From Fibrobacteraceae bacterium (GTDB lineage Bacteria > Fibrobacterota > Fibrobacteria > Fibrobacterales > Fibrobacteraceae), in assembly GCA_017631885.1 (NCBI GenBank), contig JAGBSH010000028.1, forward strand, positions 1 to 64,000: a stretch of DNA of 64,000 bases. The letters are read 5' to 3'. The notes beneath the pieces are model-generated. The model ran no database searches. It was not told the origin of the DNA and worked only from the letters and a program-made list of their open reading frames with translations. Positions 35,047-45,998 of this stretch are shown here, one piece after another. The translations under genes were made by a program, and so were the position numbers. Positions within the stretch are counted from its first letter, which is position 1, and every line of letters starts with the position of its first letter.

Positions 35047-35311
35047 ATTTTCCCATTTTTGTTTTTTTTGTTTATCGTTGAAAAAAATGTAGCTAAATAT
35101 CAAGGTCTTTCAAAGGATTTTTAACCCCTTTTTTGCTTTTATTTTTATGCATTTATTTAGAAAATAATTTAAATGAAAAATAATTCAATAAGAAAAAAGT
35201 ATTTCTTTTTTTTGACTTACAGAACCATCTATTTTTCATTTTTTACAAGTCTTTTTTGTATGCTTTTTCAAAAATTTTAGCGCAATTTGCCAAAAATAGT
35301 TACGTTGCCCC

Positions 35312-35349
35312 AAAAAAAATTCTCCGCGAGGAACTCGCGGAGAATTTTT
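35312..35349 (-). terminator. Terminator of the sdhCAB operon
   Basis: Arms AATTCTCCGCGAG and CTCGCGGAGAATT surround a GAA loop; on the minus strand the stem is followed by a run of T. It lies 26 bases beyond the iron-sulfur subunit stop codon. The A-rich other side might act on the opposite strand too. Confidence 0.9.
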
Positions 35350-35375
35350 GATTTCTTTTTTAAAGAATGCTGGTA

Positions 35376-36158
35376 TTACATTTTTTCGCCATATACTTTT
35401 TCAGCATATGTTGCTGTAGCACCAAGGTATTCGCGATTCATCTTAGCAATGAATTCAACAGTAATACCCTTAGGGCAAGCTGCCTGGCATTCGTAAAGGT
35501 TCGTACAGTTACCGAAACCTTCCTTATCCATTTGTTCTACCATAGCCAACACGCGTTTCTTAGCTTCTACTTTACCTTGTGGCAAGTAACTCAAGTGACT
35601 TACTTTAGCAGCCACAAAGAGCATTGCAGAAGCGTTCTTACATGCAGCAACGCAAGCACCACAACCAACACAAGCCGCCGCATCAAATGCGCGGTCTGAA
35701 TCAGCTTTAGGCACAGGAATAGTAGCAGCATCTGGAGCAGCGCCTGTATTTACACTTACAAAGCCACCAGCCATGATGATACGATCAAATGCAGAACGAT
35801 CAACAGCACAGTCACGAATAACCGGGAATGCTGCTGCACGCCATGGTTCAATAACGATTGTATCGCCATCTTTGAATTTACGCATATGAAGCTGGCAAGT
35901 AGTAATTGCTGAATCTGGGCCATGAGGCATACCATTAATTACTAAAGAACACATGCCGCAAATACCTTCACGACAATCGTGGTCAAAAGCAAAACCTTCT
36001 TTACCTTGCTTCATTTGTTCTTCATTCACGATATCCAACATTTCCAAAAAGGACATGTCCGGAGAAATATCGTTGATTTTTACTGTTTCAAATTGTCCCT
36101 TGGATTTAGAATCCTTCTGACGCCAAATTTTCAAGGTCAAATTCATGTTGCCGCTCAT
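35376..36158 (-). CDS. sdhB: Succinate dehydrogenase/fumarate reductase iron-sulfur subunit
   Basis: The 260-residue subunit has all three cluster motifs. The [2Fe-2S] ligands are Cys62, Cys67, Cys70 (CREGICGMC) and Cys88. The [4Fe-4S] motif is [11 protein letters not shown] at 163-173. Cys218, Cys224 and Cys228 in [15 protein letters not shown] serve the third cluster. It passes electrons between the flavin subunit and the membrane cytochrome. The ATG overlaps the stop of the flavoprotein gene by one base (TAATG). In an anaerobe of this kind the complex most likely works as a fumarate reductase in succinate fermentation; direction cannot be read from sequence. Confidence 0.95.
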   Translation of the reverse strand: MSGNMNLTLKIWRQKDSKSKGQFETVKINDISPDMSFLEMLDIVNEEQMKQGKEGFAFDHDCREGICGMCSLVINGMPHGPDSAITTCQLHMRKFKDGDTIVIEPWRAAAFPVIRDCAVDRSAFDRIIMAGGFVSVNTGAAPDAATIPVPKADSDRAFDAAACVGCGACVAACKNASAMLFVAAKVSHLSYLPQGKVEAKKRVLAMVEQMDKEGFGNCTNLYECQAACPKGITVEFIAKMNREYLGATATYAEKVYGEKM

Positions 36159-38071
36159 TATTTGTAGCTCCTTGTAACAAGGTGAACGTTATCAAATGTC
36201 AAAGGTTCTTTGGAAAGTTCTGGTTTTACACCATCACCCTTATATTCCCAAGCACCAACATAGCAGAAGTTTTCGTCGTCGCGTTTTGCTTCGCCTTCTT
36301 CTGTTTGACTTTCTTCACGGAAGTGACCACCACAAGATTCTTCACGATGGAGAGCATCTGTAGCAAGCAATTCAGCAAATTCAAGGAAGTCAGCTACGCG
36401 ACCTGCATGTTCCAAGTTCTGGTTAAAGGTACCTTCAGAACCAAGAACGTTGACATTCTGCCAGAATTCTTCACGAAGTGCTGGAATTTTTTCAAGAGCC
36501 GTTTCAAGACCAGCCTTGTTTCTGCCCATACCAACATATTCCCACATAATGTGGCCAAGTTCACGATGGATATCAGAAACAGTGCGTTTACCCTTAACAG
36601 AAAGCAGTTTATGAATGCGTTCAGCAGATTGAGCTTTAGCGTCTTCAAATTCAGGAGCAGAAGCTGAAAGCTTGTCTAACTTTGTACCTGCAAAATAACC
36701 ACCAATAGTATAAGGGAGAACAAAGTAACCATCAGCCAAACCCTGCATCAATGCAGAAGCTCCAAGACGGTTAGCACCATGGTCAGAGAAGTTTGCTTCA
36801 CCAAGAACAAAGCAACCAGGAATTGTACTCATCAAGTTGTAATCAACCCAAAGACCACCCATTGTATAGTGGATAGCTGGGAAAATACGCATTGGAACCT
36901 TATATGGGTTTTCGTCTGTAATCTTTTCATACATCTGGAAAAGGTTACCATACTTAGCACTAACGCTTGAAACACCAAGACGTTTGATAGCATCAGCAAA
37001 ATCAAGGTAAACAGCAAGTTTAGTTGTTCCTACACCCATACCGGCATCACAAACCATTTTAGCGTTACGGCTAGCAACGTCACGAGGAACAAGGTTACCA
37101 AAACTTGGATACTTTTCTTCTAAGTAATAATAACGTTCAGATTCTGGAATCTGATCTGGAGAACGGGTATCACCTGCTTTGCGAGGAACCCAAACGCGAC
37201 CATCGTTACGTAAAGATTCACTCATCAACGTGAGTTTAGATTGATGATCGCCTGTTACAGGGATACAAGTTGGGTGAATCTGAGTGTAACAAGGGTTTGC
37301 AAAAAGAGCACCCTTCTTATAAGCACGGAATGCTGCAGTTACGTTAGAACCTTTAGCATTTGTAGAGAGGTAATAAACGTTACCATAACCACCAGTACAA
37401 AGACAAACTGCATCTGCTTCATGGCTTTCAAGTTCGCCAGTAACCAAGTTACGAACAATAATACCACGAGCTTTACCATCTACAACAACCAAGTCAAGCA
37501 TTTCACGGCGTGGGAAAAGTTTTACAGTTCCCTTAGCAACTTGACGCATCATCGCTTGGTAAGCGCCAATCAAAAGCTGTTGCCCTGTCTGGCCACGAGC
37601 ATAGAATGTACGAGAAACCTGAGCACCACCGAAAGAACGGTTGTCCAAAAGTCCACCGTAATCACGACCAAATGGAACACCTTGAGCTACGCATTGGTCA
37701 ATGATGTTATTTGAAACTTCTGCAAGACGATGAACGTTTGCTTCACGAGCACGGAAGTCACCACCCTTAACAGTATCATAGAACAAACGATAAACGGAGT
37801 CGCCATCATTTGTATAGTTTTTAGCAGCGTTAATACCACCTTGTGCTGCAATAGAGTGAGCACGACGTGGACTATCTTGAATGCAGAAAGACTTTACGTT
37901 ATAGCCTAATTCACCAAGAGAAGCGGCTGCTGAAGCACCAGCAAGGCCTGTTCCCACAACGATAACTGTGAACTTACGCTTGTTTGCTGGGTTTACAAGT
38001 TTTAATTCAAATTTATGACGAGTCCACTTTTCAGAAATCGGACCGCCTGGAATTTTAGAATCAAGAATCAT
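36158..38071 (-). CDS. sdhA: Succinate dehydrogenase/fumarate reductase flavoprotein subunit
   Basis: The 637-residue flavoprotein has the FAD dinucleotide fold [20 protein letters not shown] at about 38-57, the FAD-attachment region [16 protein letters not shown] with His72, and the substrate-site HTMGG-type segment ([13 protein letters not shown]). [17 protein letters not shown] and the C-terminal RRDDENF-like region ([17 protein letters not shown]) are also visible. This is the long form found in Bacteroidetes, epsilon-proteobacteria and Fibrobacter-like three-gene operons. It reduces fumarate or oxidises succinate on the cytoplasmic side. It starts 2 bases after the cytochrome subunit gene. 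Confidence 0.96.
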   Translation of the reverse strand: MILDSKIPGGPISEKWTRHKFELKLVNPANKRKFTVIVVGTGLAGASAAASLGELGYNVKSFCIQDSPRRAHSIAAQGGINAAKNYTNDGDSVYRLFYDTVKGGDFRAREANVHRLAEVSNNIIDQCVAQGVPFGRDYGGLLDNRSFGGAQVSRTFYARGQTGQQLLIGAYQAMMRQVAKGTVKLFPRREMLDLVVVDGKARGIIVRNLVTGELESHEADAVCLCTGGYGNVYYLSTNAKGSNVTAAFRAYKKGALFANPCYTQIHPTCIPVTGDHQSKLTLMSESLRNDGRVWVPRKAGDTRSPDQIPESERYYYLEEKYPSFGNLVPRDVASRNAKMVCDAGMGVGTTKLAVYLDFADAIKRLGVSSVSAKYGNLFQMYEKITDENPYKVPMRIFPAIHYTMGGLWVDYNLMSTIPGCFVLGEANFSDHGANRLGASALMQGLADGYFVLPYTIGGYFAGTKLDKLSASAPEFEDAKAQSAERIHKLLSVKGKRTVSDIHRELGHIMWEYVGMGRNKAGLETALEKIPALREEFWQNVNVLGSEGTFNQNLEHAGRVADFLEFAELLATDALHREESCGGHFREESQTEEGEAKRDDENFCYVGAWEYKGDGVKPELSKEPLTFDNVHLVTRSYK

Positions 38072-38073
38072 GA

Positions 38074-38910
38074 TTAACGGCCTCCATCAAGGATATAGGA
38101 AACTTGAATTTCTTCTGCAGAAGCAGGCATTACAAAAGCAGATGTCTTTGGAGCATTTACTTTCTTTTCAAGTTCAATGCTGTTTTTGCGAGATTGTTCG
38201 CGCAATTCTTTTGTAGCATCCAAGTTACCAAAATAGAAAGCAGCAACAGCTTCAATAGCAAAGCCAAGAGCAACAACTACACTGTAAGCAATTCCAACTT
38301 TTTCAATAATTGGGGTCCACTTCTGGTGAGCAATGCCCATAGTTTGGAATGCCGAAGCAATTGCATGGAACAAATGCATACCGATAACAAACATACTGAT
38401 TAAATAGAAAACAGCCCAACCCAAATTAGAGAACATATCGATTGTGGTAAGCCACATATCGCGGATGATTTCTCCAGCTTCGTTTTGATAGTAATAATGA
38501 GTACCAAACTTGATAGTTACCAAGTGTTGGATAACAAAACCGAGAACAAAAATACCAGACCAAATCATGGTAAATGTTGCAAAAGACTTGCTACCTTTAC
38601 GAGTATTCACTGCGTAACCTACTGGGCCACGAGCCTTTTTGTTTTCAAGTTTCAACTTCACAGCAAGGAACACATGCAACAAGAAAGCAGCACTCATAAC
38701 TGCTTCTACTGCATAAATGAAAGCCTTTTTACCAGTGAGAAGTTGCGTGTAGGCATTATATGAAGCCTGAGCAGCTTTAACATCTGGGTTAAGAAGTTGA
38801 AGGTTACCGACCATGTGCCCTAAAATGAACAAGGCAAGGACGGCGCCAGTGCATCCCATAATCTGCTTTTTCCCGATAGAAGAAGTCAGATACTTGATGA
38901 TCCATTGCAT
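38074..38910 (-). CDS. sdhC: Succinate dehydrogenase/fumarate reductase cytochrome b558-type subunit
   Basis: A 278-residue five-helix membrane subunit of the diheme b558 type. Candidate heme ligands lie in [34 protein letters not shown] and [16 protein letters not shown]. The last about 55 residues after the fifth helix are a hydrophilic extension rich in Lys and Glu. The ATG is preceded by AAGGAG with a 9-base spacer. The three-gene sdhCAB order with a single cytochrome subunit is that of Wolinella, Bacillus and Bacteroidetes complexes, which pass quinol electrons to fumarate. ndk ends 41 bases upstream, so transcription from ndk is possible. Confidence 0.92.
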   Translation of the reverse strand: MQWIIKYLTSSIGKKQIMGCTGAVLALFILGHMVGNLQLLNPDVKAAQASYNAYTQLLTGKKAFIYAVEAVMSAAFLLHVFLAVKLKLENKKARGPVGYAVNTRKGSKSFATFTMIWSGIFVLGFVIQHLVTIKFGTHYYYQNEAGEIIRDMWLTTIDMFSNLGWAVFYLISMFVIGMHLFHAIASAFQTMGIAHQKWTPIIEKVGIAYSVVVALGFAIEAVAAFYFGNLDATKELREQSRKNSIELEKKVNAPKTSAFVMPASAEEIQVSYILDGGR

Positions 38911-38951
38911 TGAGGTGTCTCCTTATCTAGCTTGGATTTTTAATTAAACAA

Positions 38952-39410
38952 TTACTTTCCCATCACGCAGCAAGCTTTGCGGCCTGGTGCTTCATAGGCA
39001 TAAACATCACTTTCTTTGAACCAGAAAGAAATTTCGCGACTTGCACTTTCTGGGCTATCAGAACTATGTACAACGTTTTCAGTCATAGAAGGTGCAAAAT
39101 CATAACGAAGAGTACCTGGTTCTGCCTTTGCTGGATTGGTTGCACCATTTATAGCACGAACCTTAGCGATTGCATTTTCACCACCAAGAGCGAGCATCAC
39201 AGATGGCCCAGCAGTCATATATTCTTCAAGTTCACCAAAAAAGGGCTTTTCTACGTGTTCTGCGTAAAAGCCCTTAGCATCTTCAGAAGTCATCTGATGC
39301 ATTTTTACAGCACAAACTGCAAGACCAGCATCTTCATAACGTTCAATAATTTTACCAACAAGACCGGATTTTACTCCGTTTGGTTTAATCATAGCAAAAG
39401 TCATTTCCAT
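38952..39410 (-). CDS. ndk: Nucleoside diphosphate kinase
   Basis: The ATG at 39410 follows AAGGTGGT with 7 bases of spacing, so it is preferred over the in-frame GTG at 39422 that lies inside the ribosome binding site. The 152-residue protein has MTFAMIKPNGVKSGLVGKI at its N-terminus and the active-site His115 in ENVVHSSDSPESASREI. It transfers the gamma phosphate between nucleoside triphosphates and diphosphates. The C-terminus (EAPGRKACCVMGK) extends beyond the usual end and contains two adjacent cysteines. It stands upstream of sdhC with no terminator in between. Confidence 0.95.
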   Translation of the reverse strand: MEMTFAMIKPNGVKSGLVGKIIERYEDAGLAVCAVKMHQMTSEDAKGFYAEHVEKPFFGELEEYMTAGPSVMLALGGENAIAKVRAINGATNPAKAEPGTLRYDFAPSMTENVVHSSDSPESASREISFWFKESDVYAYEAPGRKACCVMGK

Positions 39411-39497
39411 ATTATTTACCACCTTATAATGATGAGGCTAATATAACATTTTTCTTGATATTCATTTCTTATTTTTTCACTTTCTTAGCATATTTTT

Positions 39498-39524
39498 GAA
39501 AAACCGGGGAAAATCCCCGGTTTT
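39498..39524 (-). terminator. Terminator after the SurA/PpiC-like lipoprotein gene
   Basis: Arms AAAACCGGGGA and TCCCCGGTTTT around an AAA loop; on the minus strand TTTTT follows. It separates the lipoprotein gene from ndk. Confidence 0.88.
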
Positions 39525-39536
39525 ATGTAAAAATCT

Positions 39537-41885
39537 CTATTCATTCCCTATTTTTTCAAGTAATTCAGAGGCCAATTTTCCATTATTTTTAATATTTTGG
39601 ACCAACCAATTAACCGACTCTTTCAATTCTGAATTGGGATACTTTTTCAAGAATAATTCAAAAATTTCTAAAGCTTTTTCTGGTTGTTTTAAATTTTCAT
39701 CGTAAATAAAACCTTTTGCAAACAAAGCTTTTTCTGCTAATGGGTGTTCTGGGAACATTTGGACAAAAGCCGTATATTCTCTTAAAGATTCATCATATTC
39801 TTCTCTGTCTGAATGGAGTTGGCCCAAACGAAATGTTGCCACTGCATAAAGAGAATCATTAGTTGGTTCAAGAGTTCTGAGTAAACTAAAATCCCAAAGG
39901 ACTTTATCTAATTCATTTATCGCATAAATCGAGTCTGCAAATGCTAATAACTGTTTACCATTCATTCCCCAATGCTTTTCTGGCATAAATGCAGAATCCT
40001 TAACCACCAAAGGATTTTCAAGTTCTGCCTGATGCGAAAAACGTAAAACTAGACGTTCTGGCAAAAGTTTGGTGATTTTAGGGTAAATTAAAGAAAATGC
40101 TTGTTCATAACTCAATGAATCAACAAAAGAACTTCTCCAATATTCATATTTTAGGTCATTATCTGCGTTTTTGGCAAGTGTCGATAATTCACTTAAAAGA
40201 CTTTCTAATGAACGTTCTGGGAAAAATTTCCCATACTTTTCATAATATGCTTTGGCATCACTTTCGGAAAGTAATGGAATTGCCTTTACTGAATCTATAA
40301 TGTATTTACGAGCAAAATAGGTTTCTTGCTGACGAAGCATTGCTTTATATATAGCTGTTGTATCTAGGTGCAATGCTTTTGCTTCACTTGCAAAAGCAAA
40401 CCATTCCATTAAATAAGATGCTAAATGATTACGCGTTAATTTGCTCTGTTCTTCTACAGAAAGAGATGCAAACAAAGCCATTAAATCTTTTTCATACAAC
40501 ACCGTTTTTCCGGCAGAATCAATCAATGGTGCAGAAGAATCTGCAGCTAAAATATCATTGGTTATTGTGGCACGCACTGCTTGTTGCACGCGCTCAAATG
40601 GCTTTTGTTCGGCTTTAATTTTCTTTGTTACAAAAAACGCATGAAATGTTCCATTCTTAGAGAAAATAGGCGAAATTCCAACAGAATCTTTTGAGAACGC
40701 ATTAAAAAGTTCTGGAAAAAGCCCAATGCCATAAGGAAGAGAATGTTCTTCTAAAACAACGCCTATTTCTCCTGATTTTTCTTTCACTTGGGTGTTTTCA
40801 TTTTTACTTGATGCGGCTACAAGTCTAAATTCTTCAAGGGATTTTACATTTGATAAAGCTTTTGCTAATAAAAGAGAATCTTTGTTCTGAATGTAATATG
40901 CAAAAAGACCTGGTTTGGTCAGCCATTTTTCTTTGTTTTTTTCATAAAAAACCTTTTCATCTACAGGTTTGGGAGGCACTACAGATAACTTGTATTTTTC
41001 TACCAATTTAGGGCCCGTTGTTTCAACTATTTCTTTTTTTATTTTTTCTAAAAAACTCTTTTGGGCTTTTGCTTCAAATTCACTTGGAATAGGCTTAACA
41101 CCTGTTCTTACCGATTTTACATGCAAAGCGATGTAATTCTTTTTTCCTGCAAAATCAATTGCTAAAAAGGCGTTTCTATTCCCTAAAGAATCTTTAAAAA
41201 TTTCTGCTAAAGCAGGCTTTTGGGTAAGAATTGTTTCTGCTTCTCTATTCTTTACCGTTTCTAAAGTAATACCTTCTATTTTTTCAATATTTTCTGTTGT
41301 TTCCAAGGTTTTATAAAAAGCATTTGCTAAAAGAGAATCTGTAAAAATTTTATAGAAAACTTTTGCATCTGAAGGAATTTCTGCTTTTGCTAAAATTTCT
41401 TCAAAATGTTCTTGATAGGCTTTTTTATTTCTTTCTAAATACAATTCTTCGGCTATTCTAGGGCGAATTTCAGAGAAAGGATATTGCTTACCTTTTATAG
41501 CAAAACGAGCTGTATCTTTTTGGTAAAATTCTAACAATTCTTTATCAGAAAAGAAAAGATTTTCAAACGCATAAACTCGCTGGTATACCGACGTTAAAAG
41601 CCTGTTTTTCATAAGTTCCATATCTTGTTGAACTAATGGAGAAATACCAGGATAAAGCTTAAGACCTGTTAAAACTTGAGCTATACTTTTGTAATAATTG
41701 TTTATATGACGACTAACCTTTGGGTCGTCAGAAAAAATCCTATAACTTTTAAGTAAAAGGTCTACATCGGATCTAAAGATTTTTTCTGTTCCAACTTGAG
41801 CAACAATATCTTCTTTTTTTGCATTACAGCCTAACACAAAACAAGCTACTAACGCAAAAGATACAATGTTCAAGAACAATCGCAT
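39537..41885 (-). CDS. SurA/PpiC-like lipoprotein with C-terminal TPRs
   Basis: The ATG at 41885 (MRLFLNIVSF) gives a lipoprotein signal ending in FVLGC with Cys20; an upstream start would add ten residues. The 782-residue product has a SurA N-like helical region (IVAQVGTEKIFRSDVDLLLK). It then has at least one PPIC-type rotamase-like domain, with SLEEFRLVAASSKN, KSGEIGVVLEEHSLPYGIG and GISPIFSKNGTFHAFFVTKK. A second helical region follows, and TPR-like repeats (YAVATFRLGQLHSDREEYDE, FAKGFIYDENLKQPEKALEI) fill the last 120 residues. Likely role: periplasmic chaperone for outer-membrane proteins, anchored by lipid. It is divergent from tamB-tamA, which fits outer-membrane biogenesis. The fusion of rotamase and TPR parts is unusual. 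Confidence 0.7.
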   Translation of the reverse strand: MRLFLNIVSFALVACFVLGCNAKKEDIVAQVGTEKIFRSDVDLLLKSYRIFSDDPKVSRHINNYYKSIAQVLTGLKLYPGISPLVQQDMELMKNRLLTSVYQRVYAFENLFFSDKELLEFYQKDTARFAIKGKQYPFSEIRPRIAEELYLERNKKAYQEHFEEILAKAEIPSDAKVFYKIFTDSLLANAFYKTLETTENIEKIEGITLETVKNREAETILTQKPALAEIFKDSLGNRNAFLAIDFAGKKNYIALHVKSVRTGVKPIPSEFEAKAQKSFLEKIKKEIVETTGPKLVEKYKLSVVPPKPVDEKVFYEKNKEKWLTKPGLFAYYIQNKDSLLLAKALSNVKSLEEFRLVAASSKNENTQVKEKSGEIGVVLEEHSLPYGIGLFPELFNAFSKDSVGISPIFSKNGTFHAFFVTKKIKAEQKPFERVQQAVRATITNDILAADSSAPLIDSAGKTVLYEKDLMALFASLSVEEQSKLTRNHLASYLMEWFAFASEAKALHLDTTAIYKAMLRQQETYFARKYIIDSVKAIPLLSESDAKAYYEKYGKFFPERSLESLLSELSTLAKNADNDLKYEYWRSSFVDSLSYEQAFSLIYPKITKLLPERLVLRFSHQAELENPLVVKDSAFMPEKHWGMNGKQLLAFADSIYAINELDKVLWDFSLLRTLEPTNDSLYAVATFRLGQLHSDREEYDESLREYTAFVQMFPEHPLAEKALFAKGFIYDENLKQPEKALEIFELFLKKYPNSELKESVNWLVQNIKNNGKLASELLEKIGNE

Positions 41886-42020
41886 AAAGCCTCCAAAAGA
41901 AATAATAAAAATCATTTTTTATTTCAAATCAACGATTAAATTTCCAAAACCAAAAGACCTGTTTTAAAAATGAATTTTTCTTTCCCGAAATATACAAATC
42001 AATACCCACTTTAAAGCCAC

Positions 42021-42049
42021 TTGCTTTGAAAAATTGTTCTTTCTATATA
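42021..42049 (+). promoter_or_regulatory. Possible promoter of tamB-tamA
   Basis: TTGCTT, exactly 17 bases, then TATATA, about 25 bases before the TTG start of tamB. Each hexamer matches the consensus only partly, and the region is AT-rich, so chance matches are likely. Confidence 0.3.
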
Positions 42050-42074
42050 CTTATAATTTCTTATATTACAGCCA

Positions 42075-45000
42075 TTGGATAAAGACGAAATAAAAAATTC
42101 ACCGCCAGCAGAAAAAAGATCTCGCTTATCGCAGACTAAATGGGCTGGCTCGGCTTTATTTGCCATTGTTGTCGTGGGCTGTTTCTGCTTTGCAGCCTGG
42201 TTGTTTTTTGTACTCCAAAATCATATTTTAGGCGAAGAAAATACATTTGGGAACGTGACTATTTCTCCTTATGGCTACAAAAGACATTCTTTAGTCAATC
42301 AATCTTGGGATTCTATTGCTATTTCTGGAGAAAATTTTAAAATCTTTTTGAAGAATCCTCGTTTTCAATTTTCTAGAAAAGATTCCATTTTTTTGAAGGT
42401 AGAAGCAAATACTGTTAATGTTCATATCAAGCCATCAAAAGAAGAAAAAAACATTGTTCAAGACTCTAGTTTTAAAATCCCAGAAATTCCAAAATTTTCA
42501 CTTCCCTTTAAAACAAAAATTTCTGTAGAGAATGCGGTTATTGCTGTTGATACTTCTCTGCAATATTCTCTAAAAAGAGTTTCTTTAGAAAATGAAAATA
42601 AAAAATCGCTTTTACTTAAAGGTGATTCTATACAAGGCTCATTTATAGAGTCTCCGATAAATGCAAGAATTAACGCTTTATGGCAAGATGAAAATATCAA
42701 TTTAAAAGCACAAATCTTTTCTAAAAATGATTCCATTGAAACTTCTTTAGCTTCTCCTAGAAAAAATTTGCTTGCAGGAAAAGTCACTACTTCTTTACAT
42801 ATAAAAGAACCTTTAGAATATTTTAAAAAATACCCAGAAGAAGCTCCTGTTTTTAGAAACCTAGAATTACAAGTCGAAGCGACCATTGATTCAAGCAATA
42901 AAAATTTGAATTACAAAACCAAAATAAAAACCCAAATGGATGAATTTTTCCCATTACCCACACTACAAATGTCCATTGAAGCAAGCGGAGATACTAGCAA
43001 AACTGATGTATGGATAAAAGCCTCTGCGCCTAATGGTGGGAAAATTGATTTACAAGGTCGAGTGAATAAAGAACTTGATGCAGAAGTCAAAGGTTTTGTT
43101 ACAAACATTAAAGGACTTTTTGGACCTGAATGGATGCCTCTTGATGCGACAATCCATTCTGCACAAAAACGCGGTAATATGCTTTACGCTAAAGCATCCA
43201 CGCCTGTCGGTTCAAATGTAGATGCCACAATACGGCTTTACCCAAACTTTCATATTGATTATACTGGCGATATTGCTCCAAACGAACCATGGGCCGTTCA
43301 ATGGAGTAAAGGGCGTTTACATTTCAAGGACAGGCCACAAGTTAAAGGTGAATTTTCTTATGAAAAGGCAGAAATGAAAGCCGATGTGAAAATAGGCTAT
43401 ATTCCCGAAGCTTATTTTATGACTGCTGATTCTTTAGAAACTACTCTGATTTTACGTCGAAATGGAATTCGTTTTCCTTATGGGAAAATTTTCTCCAAAT
43501 GGGAATCTTTTGATTTTACTGGTGAAGTTATGTGGAAAGATGAAAAGCCTCATACTTCATGGGAAGTTATTGCTTCAGACAAAGGTGTTGCAACGGCTTA
43601 TATTGATACAAGAACTCCATCTATAAAAGCTACTGCTGACAACGTTTTACTTTCAACTATTCCTTTTGCAAAACGTTTTGTGCCTGGTTGGGCTGACGGA
43701 CGAGTAACTGGGACATACGAGCACAACTTTGATATTGATACCGCTTTTGCAATATTTGATTTAGATGCTCAACTTCAAAAATTCAAAACAAAGGGAAATT
43801 TTCATATTACCAAAAAACAAGATACGGTTGCTTTAGCTAAAGCAGAATTGTTCCATGAACAAAATAAAATAGACTTGCAAGCGACGATTGTTCTACCAAA
43901 TGAAGAAACTCCTAAAAGAATGTTGCCAGTTGAAATTTTAAATGCTTGGGTTTCAACAAGAGCTTTTAGTATACCTTTGAGTTTACTGCCTTTAAATGAT
44001 TCTACTTTAAGCGATGGAAATTTTAGTGGCGATTTGACCTATACTGATTCTCATGGCTTTAGAGGTAACATTGAATTCCAAAATATTGCTTTCAGAAACA
44101 TCCCTAAAGAATCTTTTGCTATTAAAGAAATGCACTTGTTTGCAGAACGAGCAAAAGCTGAATTAGATGCCTACCTTGAAATTGGAGAAGGTACTTGGAG
44201 CGGTCGAGCACAAGTGACTTTTGATCAGATTCTTGCAGCAAAAAAACATTTCAGTATTGCTTTTATTACCAATAATGGTGGAAACATCTGGGGTGATGGT
44301 TTTCTTGATTCAACCCTTACAGCCTCTATTAAGACCGATGGTTATTGGTTGTTGCCAAATGGTGTCGGAGAACTCCAATCTACAGATTTAAGACTAGAAC
44401 TTTTCTGGCAATTTAACCGAGGATTAAATGGAATTTCAGGAACATTCTATACAGATTCTACCGTTTATTCACCGCTGAAATTTAACTATGCATTCCCAGT
44501 ACAATTAGAAGGTAAAATTTTCAACCGAAATATTGTCGTTGAAAAAGCCAGCACTTCTAATGCTAAAGGTGAAAATATTGAAGCTTCTTTAACGTATGCT
44601 TTAGATTTAATGCGACTACAGGAATTGCGTTTCTGGACTACAGAATATTCTTTAAACCACAAAGAACATGAATTACTTATTCGTAATCTTGATGGCAAAC
44701 TAACCGAATCCAACAATTCTATAAATATTACTGCAGATATTCCTGAAATCAATTATTCCTTCTTATCTGAAACCTATGGAAATGCTAAAGCAAAAGCAAA
44801 AGGCAATCTAAATTACCGCATTCCAAAAAATCAAGAAAAGAACGAAAGAACTGTTAACCAACTTGATGGTAATATACTCATTGATAAATTGACATACCAA
44901 AAAGATATTGATATAGAAATCACACCTAAAACGGTTATGCAATTATTGACTTCTTTCCAAAATACTCTGAAAAATCTAAACCGGAAAAGTGAAACACAAG

Positions 45001-45998
45001 CCAAGTCCAACATCAATAAAAGTAACCCTATCAATCTGGATGTAAAAATTTCAGATTCACAAAGTGATTCTATTGCTATCGTTTCTTCTTTTGCCATATT
45101 CCCTTTTACTATTGATTTAAACGTTAAAGGAACAACAAATCGCCCAACATTAGAAGGCGAAATTGTAAATGCTGGAGAAGGCTTTATCGGGTTTAAAGAT
45201 CTATACGAATTTGATATACAAACTTTCTTAGTTTCCTGGCAGAATGTTCCATGGCAACAAGGCCAACTTGAAATAACAACATCACAAGAACTTCCTTATT
45301 GCGTAGAAAGCGATGAAATAAAAGACGAAACATGTCCTGTTCATATTGACATTCAAGGAACTATCACGAACCCGCAACCGAACCCTTATTCTTATTGCGG
45401 TGGAGATGCTTCAACAGCAACGACTTATTACAATATTTTGCTCGGTTGTATTTCAGAGAACCCTTCTGAAGAAGCTGTTGACTGGAATAGACTTGCTGGT
45501 TCTGCTATCGGCAAAATACTTTCTACAACTGCAAATAAAACTCTCGGAGGAAATTACATTGGAAATATTGACATGAAAATGCGAATTTTCTCAAATACAG
45601 AAACTTTAGAAGAAGATTCTAGTTATGTAAAAATTCCAATTTCTTTAGATCGTTGGGTTAAAAATTTAAGTGTTATTCTTGGTTACACACAAGATAAAAG
45701 TGAAAACCCAACTTACGAACAAGCCTTTGAATTTGGCATTAATTATAAGTTACCATTTTTCAAAGAAAAAGAATATTCACACCCAGACCACCTTAACCCG
45801 GAATTATCTCTTGGTGCTATGCTTGTTTCTAAACAATATCAGGTTCAAACAGGCTCACAAGAAAATGAAAACTACTTAGAAAAGAACATTGGTTTTTTAT
45901 ATTCATACCGTTTTTGGTCCCCATGTATTTTAGGTTTAGGCTCTTGTGAAGATTTTAAAGAAGAAAATAAAACCAAAGGAGAAACCCATGATAAATAA
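42075..45998 (+). CDS. tamB: TamB-like inner-membrane-anchored envelope protein (DUF490)
   Basis: The protein is 1307 residues. One N-terminal membrane helix (about 24-47) is followed by a very long region of repeated short beta strands, as in AsmA/TamB proteins, which form lipid-conducting grooves across the periplasm. The C-terminal 300 residues contain the TamB domain: RPTLEGEIVNAGEGFIGFKD, then DIQGTITNPQPNPYSY. The only start between the preceding in-frame stop at 42054 and the first membrane helix is a TTG; no good Shine-Dalgarno is seen, so the start is tentative. The gene overlaps the Omp85 gene by 11 bases; TamB with an Omp85 partner is the usual pair, although tamA more often comes first. 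Confidence 0.82.
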   Translation: MDKDEIKNSPPAEKRSRLSQTKWAGSALFAIVVVGCFCFAAWLFFVLQNHILGEENTFGNVTISPYGYKRHSLVNQSWDSIAISGENFKIFLKNPRFQFSRKDSIFLKVEANTVNVHIKPSKEEKNIVQDSSFKIPEIPKFSLPFKTKISVENAVIAVDTSLQYSLKRVSLENENKKSLLLKGDSIQGSFIESPINARINALWQDENINLKAQIFSKNDSIETSLASPRKNLLAGKVTTSLHIKEPLEYFKKYPEEAPVFRNLELQVEATIDSSNKNLNYKTKIKTQMDEFFPLPTLQMSIEASGDTSKTDVWIKASAPNGGKIDLQGRVNKELDAEVKGFVTNIKGLFGPEWMPLDATIHSAQKRGNMLYAKASTPVGSNVDATIRLYPNFHIDYTGDIAPNEPWAVQWSKGRLHFKDRPQVKGEFSYEKAEMKADVKIGYIPEAYFMTADSLETTLILRRNGIRFPYGKIFSKWESFDFTGEVMWKDEKPHTSWEVIASDKGVATAYIDTRTPSIKATADNVLLSTIPFAKRFVPGWADGRVTGTYEHNFDIDTAFAIFDLDAQLQKFKTKGNFHITKKQDTVALAKAELFHEQNKIDLQATIVLPNEETPKRMLPVEILNAWVSTRAFSIPLSLLPLNDSTLSDGNFSGDLTYTDSHGFRGNIEFQNIAFRNIPKESFAIKEMHLFAERAKAELDAYLEIGEGTWSGRAQVTFDQILAAKKHFSIAFITNNGGNIWGDGFLDSTLTASIKTDGYWLLPNGVGELQSTDLRLELFWQFNRGLNGISGTFYTDSTVYSPLKFNYAFPVQLEGKIFNRNIVVEKASTSNAKGENIEASLTYALDLMRLQELRFWTTEYSLNHKEHELLIRNLDGKLTESNNSINITADIPEINYSFLSETYGNAKAKAKGNLNYRIPKNQEKNERTVNQLDGNILIDKLTYQKDIDIEITPKTVMQLLTSFQNTLKNLNRKSETQAKSNINKSNPINLDVKISDSQSDSIAIVSSFAIFPFTIDLNVKGTTNRPTLEGEIVNAGEGFIGFKDLYEFDIQTFLVSWQNVPWQQGQLEITTSQELPYCVESDEIKDETCPVHIDIQGTITNPQPNPYSYCGGDASTATTYYNILLGCISENPSEEAVDWNRLAGSAIGKILSTTANKTLGGNYIGNIDMKMRIFSNTETLEEDSSYVKIPISLDRWVKNLSVILGYTQDKSENPTYEQAFEFGINYKLPFFKEKEYSHPDHLNPELSLGAMLVSKQYQVQTGSQENENYLEKNIGFLYSYRFWSPCILGLGSCEDFKEENKTKGETHDK

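Noticed and set aside
36182-37714. Open frames opposite to the flavoprotein subunit gene (161 and 157 codons)
   Set aside because: They lie entirely in the antisense of sdhA, have no domains, and their content follows from codon bias.
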